From: Bacteroidota bacterium
GTDB taxonomy: Bacteria; Bacteroidota; Bacteroidia; B-17B0; Aurantibacillaceae
Reading direction: 5' to 3'
Assembly (NCBI GenBank): GCA_020162035.1
Contig: JAIUNM010000005.1
Span: 124,001 to 188,000 of the forward strand
Length of the DNA: 64,000 nucleotides
Shown one piece after another: positions 61,486 through 64,000 of the stretch. Under the pieces are notes generated by a model. That model did no database searches, was not told the DNA's origin, and saw only the letters and a list, made by a program, of their open reading frames with translations. Numbering within the stretch: the stretch's first letter is position 1; the number at the start of each line of letters is the position of its first letter. The position numbers were made by a program, and so were the translations under genes.

Positions 61486-64000
61486 TTATCTAAGAATCGA
61501 AACGTGCCCTGTTTTATTTACAACTTTGTTATCAATTCCCTTGTACGAAACTTTATAAATATAGGTATCGGCTTTGCAATCGTTTCCTTTGTACTTACCA
61601 TCCCAGCCTTTGTTTATGTCCTCTGAGCTAAACAACTTCTCGCCCCATCTGTCAAATATTTCCATCTTAACATCGGGTTGTACTGAGTATGCAAACACTT
61701 TAAATTCATCATTCTTGCCATCTCCATTTGGTGTAAATGTGTTTGGTATATATATACCATAATCATATGTTATCGTTACACACACCTCATCTTGTGACTT
61801 GCAACCAAACTCATTTACTGTTTGCACTACATAACAGCCACTACGTTTTGCTGTTAATTGTGTGGTTGGGCAATCTTTACAAACTATTTCTTCTCCGCTT
61901 ATCCATGTCATAGTGCCTGTTCCGGTTGCATTTAAAAATATTTGATCGTCAACATTAAAGGTCACATCTTCCCCTGCATTTACTTTTGGTAATGGATTAA
62001 CAGCTAACGATACCGTTGCTGTGTTTCCACAACTTCCTTTGTTTGATATATACACTGTGTAAATTTGGCTTGCTGTGGCTGTTGATACTACAGTTGCTGA
62101 ATTAGTATTGCTTAACGCTGTTGTTGGTCGCCATTCATAAGTGTCTCCGCCTGCTGCCGAAAAGGCTGCTTTTTCGCCTTTACAAATTGTTTTGTTTTGG
62201 CTTATTGTTGGGGTTACGTTTGGTACAACTACTATTGTTATCATTTTTTGTACCGAACATGCTACCGTTCCTGATGCGTTAGTTCCTACTAAGGTGTACT
62301 CTGTTGTTACTGGTGGGGTACCCACAACTGAGTTGTTAGTAGTGTTAGATAAATATACGCTTGGTGACCATAAATAATTTTGTGCGCCAGACCCTACTAA
62401 TATAGTTGATTTACCTTCGCAAATATATTGTTCTGCTGTTGTTAAGTTTAAATCTGGGTATTGTACTACTTGTACAAAGGCCGTTGTAGAGGCTTGGCAA
62501 AAAGCATTTGCTCCTACAATAGTATAGGTTGTGTTTGATGATGGGTTTACCCATGCCGACGAGCCTACTGTGTTTGATATAGCTATGTTGGGTGTCCAAG
62601 TATAACTGCTTGCGCCGTTAGCACTTAATGGCACTTGGGTTCCATAACACATGGCTCTATCTGCTACTATTACAACTGGGTTTGCAATAAATGTAACTGT
62701 GGTTACTGCGCTAGCTTTACAATTGTTAGCGTCTGCTGTGGTTACGGTATAACTGTATGCGCCGTTGTTGTTGTTTACCGAGGTTAAGCTTGTTGTTGCG
62801 TTATTGCTCCACGTGTAAGTATAGGCGCCTAATCCTCCACTGGAATTGGCTGTTAAGTTAATGCTATTGCCCACACATACCTGATTGGTGTTGGAGGTTA
62901 TGGATACTTGTACTTGTGTGGGTTGTGCTACAGTTGTGTTTATGCTTACACTACAACTATTAGCGTCTGTTACTGTTAAGGTGTAGCCGCCTGCTGGTAT
63001 ATTACTAATAGTCGCTGTGGCGTTCCCTAATGGTGTCCAATTGTAAACGTAGCCTCCTACGCCTCCGCTTGCTGATGTTGTTATTGCGCCGTTGGTTCCT
63101 GAAAAACAAGATACTGTTGTAACATTAACAACTGATGCTGTTAATACTGGTGGTTCTGTTATTGATACTGATGCTTTGGCTATACATGATCCGTTACTTA
63201 CCGAAACGGTATAACCTCCTGGAGCAAGGTTGTTAAGTGTTGTATTATTGCCTATGCCTGTGTTTCCAACGTTTGTCCATGTGTATGTGTATGGCCCAAA
63301 GCCGCTTTGTGCTGTTACTGTGGCTGCTCCATTTGCTGCTCCAAAACATGTTATTGAACTTGAGTTTGTTGCTAGTGTATATGGTGCCGATGCGTTTAAT
63401 GTTAAGGTTTGGTTAGGTGAACAAGTAACCGTTGGTTTACAAACTACTGTGTATGTTCCGCCTATGGTTGGTGTAAAGCATTGGGTTGATGCTACTACGC
63501 CTCCGCCTGGTGCCGTCCAGGTATATGATGCAAAACCTGCTGGAGCACACACCTGTGTGCCAGTACATACTGGTGGTAAAACCCCTAATAAAGAAGGGCC
63601 ACAATCTGCATCTAAATAAGCATAAGCCCAATCGCAATCATATAAACACCAATCAACTTGCGCGCGTAATGTTACATTTTGTCCATTATAGGGGCTTAAA
63701 TCAACGTTTACGGTTGTCCATGGTAATATTGAGGTACTGTTATTTCCTGTACAACCATTTGTTGAAGTTCCAATACTTGAGGTTAATCCGTTTAACCCAA
63801 CAAACGATGCGGGAACCGTATTTCCATCGTAATAAACTTTAAATGAAGGGCAAGGTATTGGATTACCATTTTGATCTAAAATATCAACCTTAATATACGC
63901 TGCATCATTAGCGCCATGAGGATAGTTTAAAACTACCATAGCTAAATGTACTTTTAATTGATTATTAAGAGCGTTTACATTTATTACTTTAGATGCGGAA
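61486..64000 (-). CDS. Gliding-associated T9SS type B surface protein with SprB-like repeats (5' end outside the window)
   Basis: At least 837 codons; the frame stays open through 64000 (ASKVINVNALNNQLKVHLAM precedes the first ATG), so the true start lies outside. The N-terminal visible part has carbohydrate-binding-like beta strands; SprB-like repeats (LNNLAPGGYTVSVSNG, IPAGGYTLTVTDANSC) follow, then Ig-like repeats (PVIVADRAMCYG...). The last ~90 residues are the gliding-associated C-terminal (type B) domain: IPNTFTPNGDGKNDEF, EIFDRWGEKLF, TGHVSILR. Such proteins are T9SS cargo attached at the surface, often adhesins. Confidence 0.92.
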   Translation of the reverse strand, partial: SASKVINVNALNNQLKVHLAMVVLNYPHGANDAAYIKVDILDQNGNPIPCPSFKVYYDGNTVPASFVGLNGLTSSIGTSTNGCTGNNSTSILPWTTVNVDLSPYNGQNVTLRAQVDWCLYDCDWAYAYLDADCGPSLLGVLPPVCTGTQVCAPAGFASYTWTAPGGGVVASTQCFTPTIGGTYTVVCKPTVTCSPNQTLTLNASAPYTLATNSSSITCFGAANGAATVTAQSGFGPYTYTWTNVGNTGIGNNTTLNNLAPGGYTVSVSNGSCIAKASVSITEPPVLTASVVNVTTVSCFSGTNGAITTSASGGVGGYVYNWTPLGNATATISNIPAGGYTLTVTDANSCSVSINTTVAQPTQVQVSITSNTNQVCVGNSINLTANSSGGLGAYTYTWSNNATTSLTSVNNNNGAYSYTVTTADANNCKASAVTTVTFIANPVVIVADRAMCYGTQVPLSANGASSYTWTPNIAISNTVGSSAWVNPSSNTTYTIVGANAFCQASTTAFVQVVQYPDLNLTTAEQYICEGKSTILVGSGAQNYLWSPSVYLSNTTNNSVVGTPPVTTEYTLVGTNASGTVACSVQKMITIVVVPNVTPTISQNKTICKGEKAAFSAAGGDTYEWRPTTALSNTNSATVVSTATASQIYTVYISNKGSCGNTATVSLAVNPLPKVNAGEDVTFNVDDQIFLNATGTGTMTWISGEEIVCKDCPTTQLTAKRSGCYVVQTVNEFGCKSQDEVCVTITYDYGIYIPNTFTPNGDGKNDEFKVFAYSVQPDVKMEIFDRWGEKLFSSEDINKGWDGKYKGNDCKADTYIYKVSYKGIDNKVVNKTGHVSILR

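Noticed and set aside
63230-63842. Plus-strand frames of 118-129 codons near the right end
   Set aside because: They are shadows of the type B T9SS surface gene; no motif, promoter or start context supports them.
1-64000. tRNA, rRNA, riboswitches, insertion sequences
   Set aside because: I looked at the intergenic gaps on both strands and saw no cloverleaf, transposase frame or terminal inverted repeats. A covariance-model scan (tRNAscan, Rfam) would settle small RNAs.

Overview
The window is a strongly AT-rich, densely packed chromosome segment from a member of the Bacteroidota. The evidence is type IX secretion (T9SS) sorting domains of type A and type B, SprB-like and gliding-associated modules, an LpxC-FabZ fusion, DUF1573 and DUF4294 proteins, and promoter elements of the form TAnnTTTG just upstream of start codons with no Shine-Dalgarno sequences. 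The order cannot be fixed from this stretch; a low-GC flavobacterial or related lineage fits. I see no rRNA, tRNA, insertion sequence, prophage or CRISPR array. Both ends cut through genes for secreted or surface proteins.

Layout. 1-6.4 kb: a truncated surface protein, then an overlapping trio (FG-GAP T9SS protein, CX4CH cytochrome-like propeller lipoprotein, DCC thiol oxidoreductase) and a subtilase. 6.4-11.2 kb (minus): an orphan ABC ATPase, lpxA and lpxC-fabZ (lipid A), then trmD and a membrane metallophosphoesterase. 11.3-14.0 kb: a 910-residue protein made of two D-Ala-D-Ala ligase units. 14-21.3 kb: PagL-like barrel, ComF, coiled-coil protein, YqgE, M1 peptidase, hemE and three tandem DUF1573 proteins. 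21.4-28.8 kb: valS, an AlkC-like glycosylase and a 14-repeat propeller/SpoIIE sensor phosphatase. 28.8-31.5 kb: two lone receiver proteins around a hybrid histidine kinase.

31.6-46.5 kb: tatC, two unknowns, bestrophin, a fused peptide ABC ATPase, a T9SS metalloprotease, nadK, an orphan histidine kinase, a YvlD-like membrane protein, rsmA, prfB with an intact +1 frameshift site, an M3 peptidase and a patatin. 46.6-52.7 kb: an S9 peptidase, then a five-gene cysteine-rich operon (rhodanese, HMA protein, two small Cys membrane proteins, thioredoxin) facing a small unknown gene, with a Crp/Fnr regulator next door. 52.7-64 kb: biotin carboxylase, a large M43 protease with eight Ig-like repeats, recA, a PEP-mutase/AhpD-like pair and a truncated type-B T9SS surface protein.

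The most interesting points are: (1) the double Ddl, whose second half has replaced two of the three active-site triad residues, including the Tyr whose change to Phe gives depsipeptide activity in known ligases; (2) two copies of a GTAAC-N4-GTAWC element placed exactly 22 nt upstream of identical TAACTTTG promoters in the divergent thiol/sulfur region; and (3) the widespread overlap of TAnnTTTR promoters with start codons, which predicts leaderless mRNAs.
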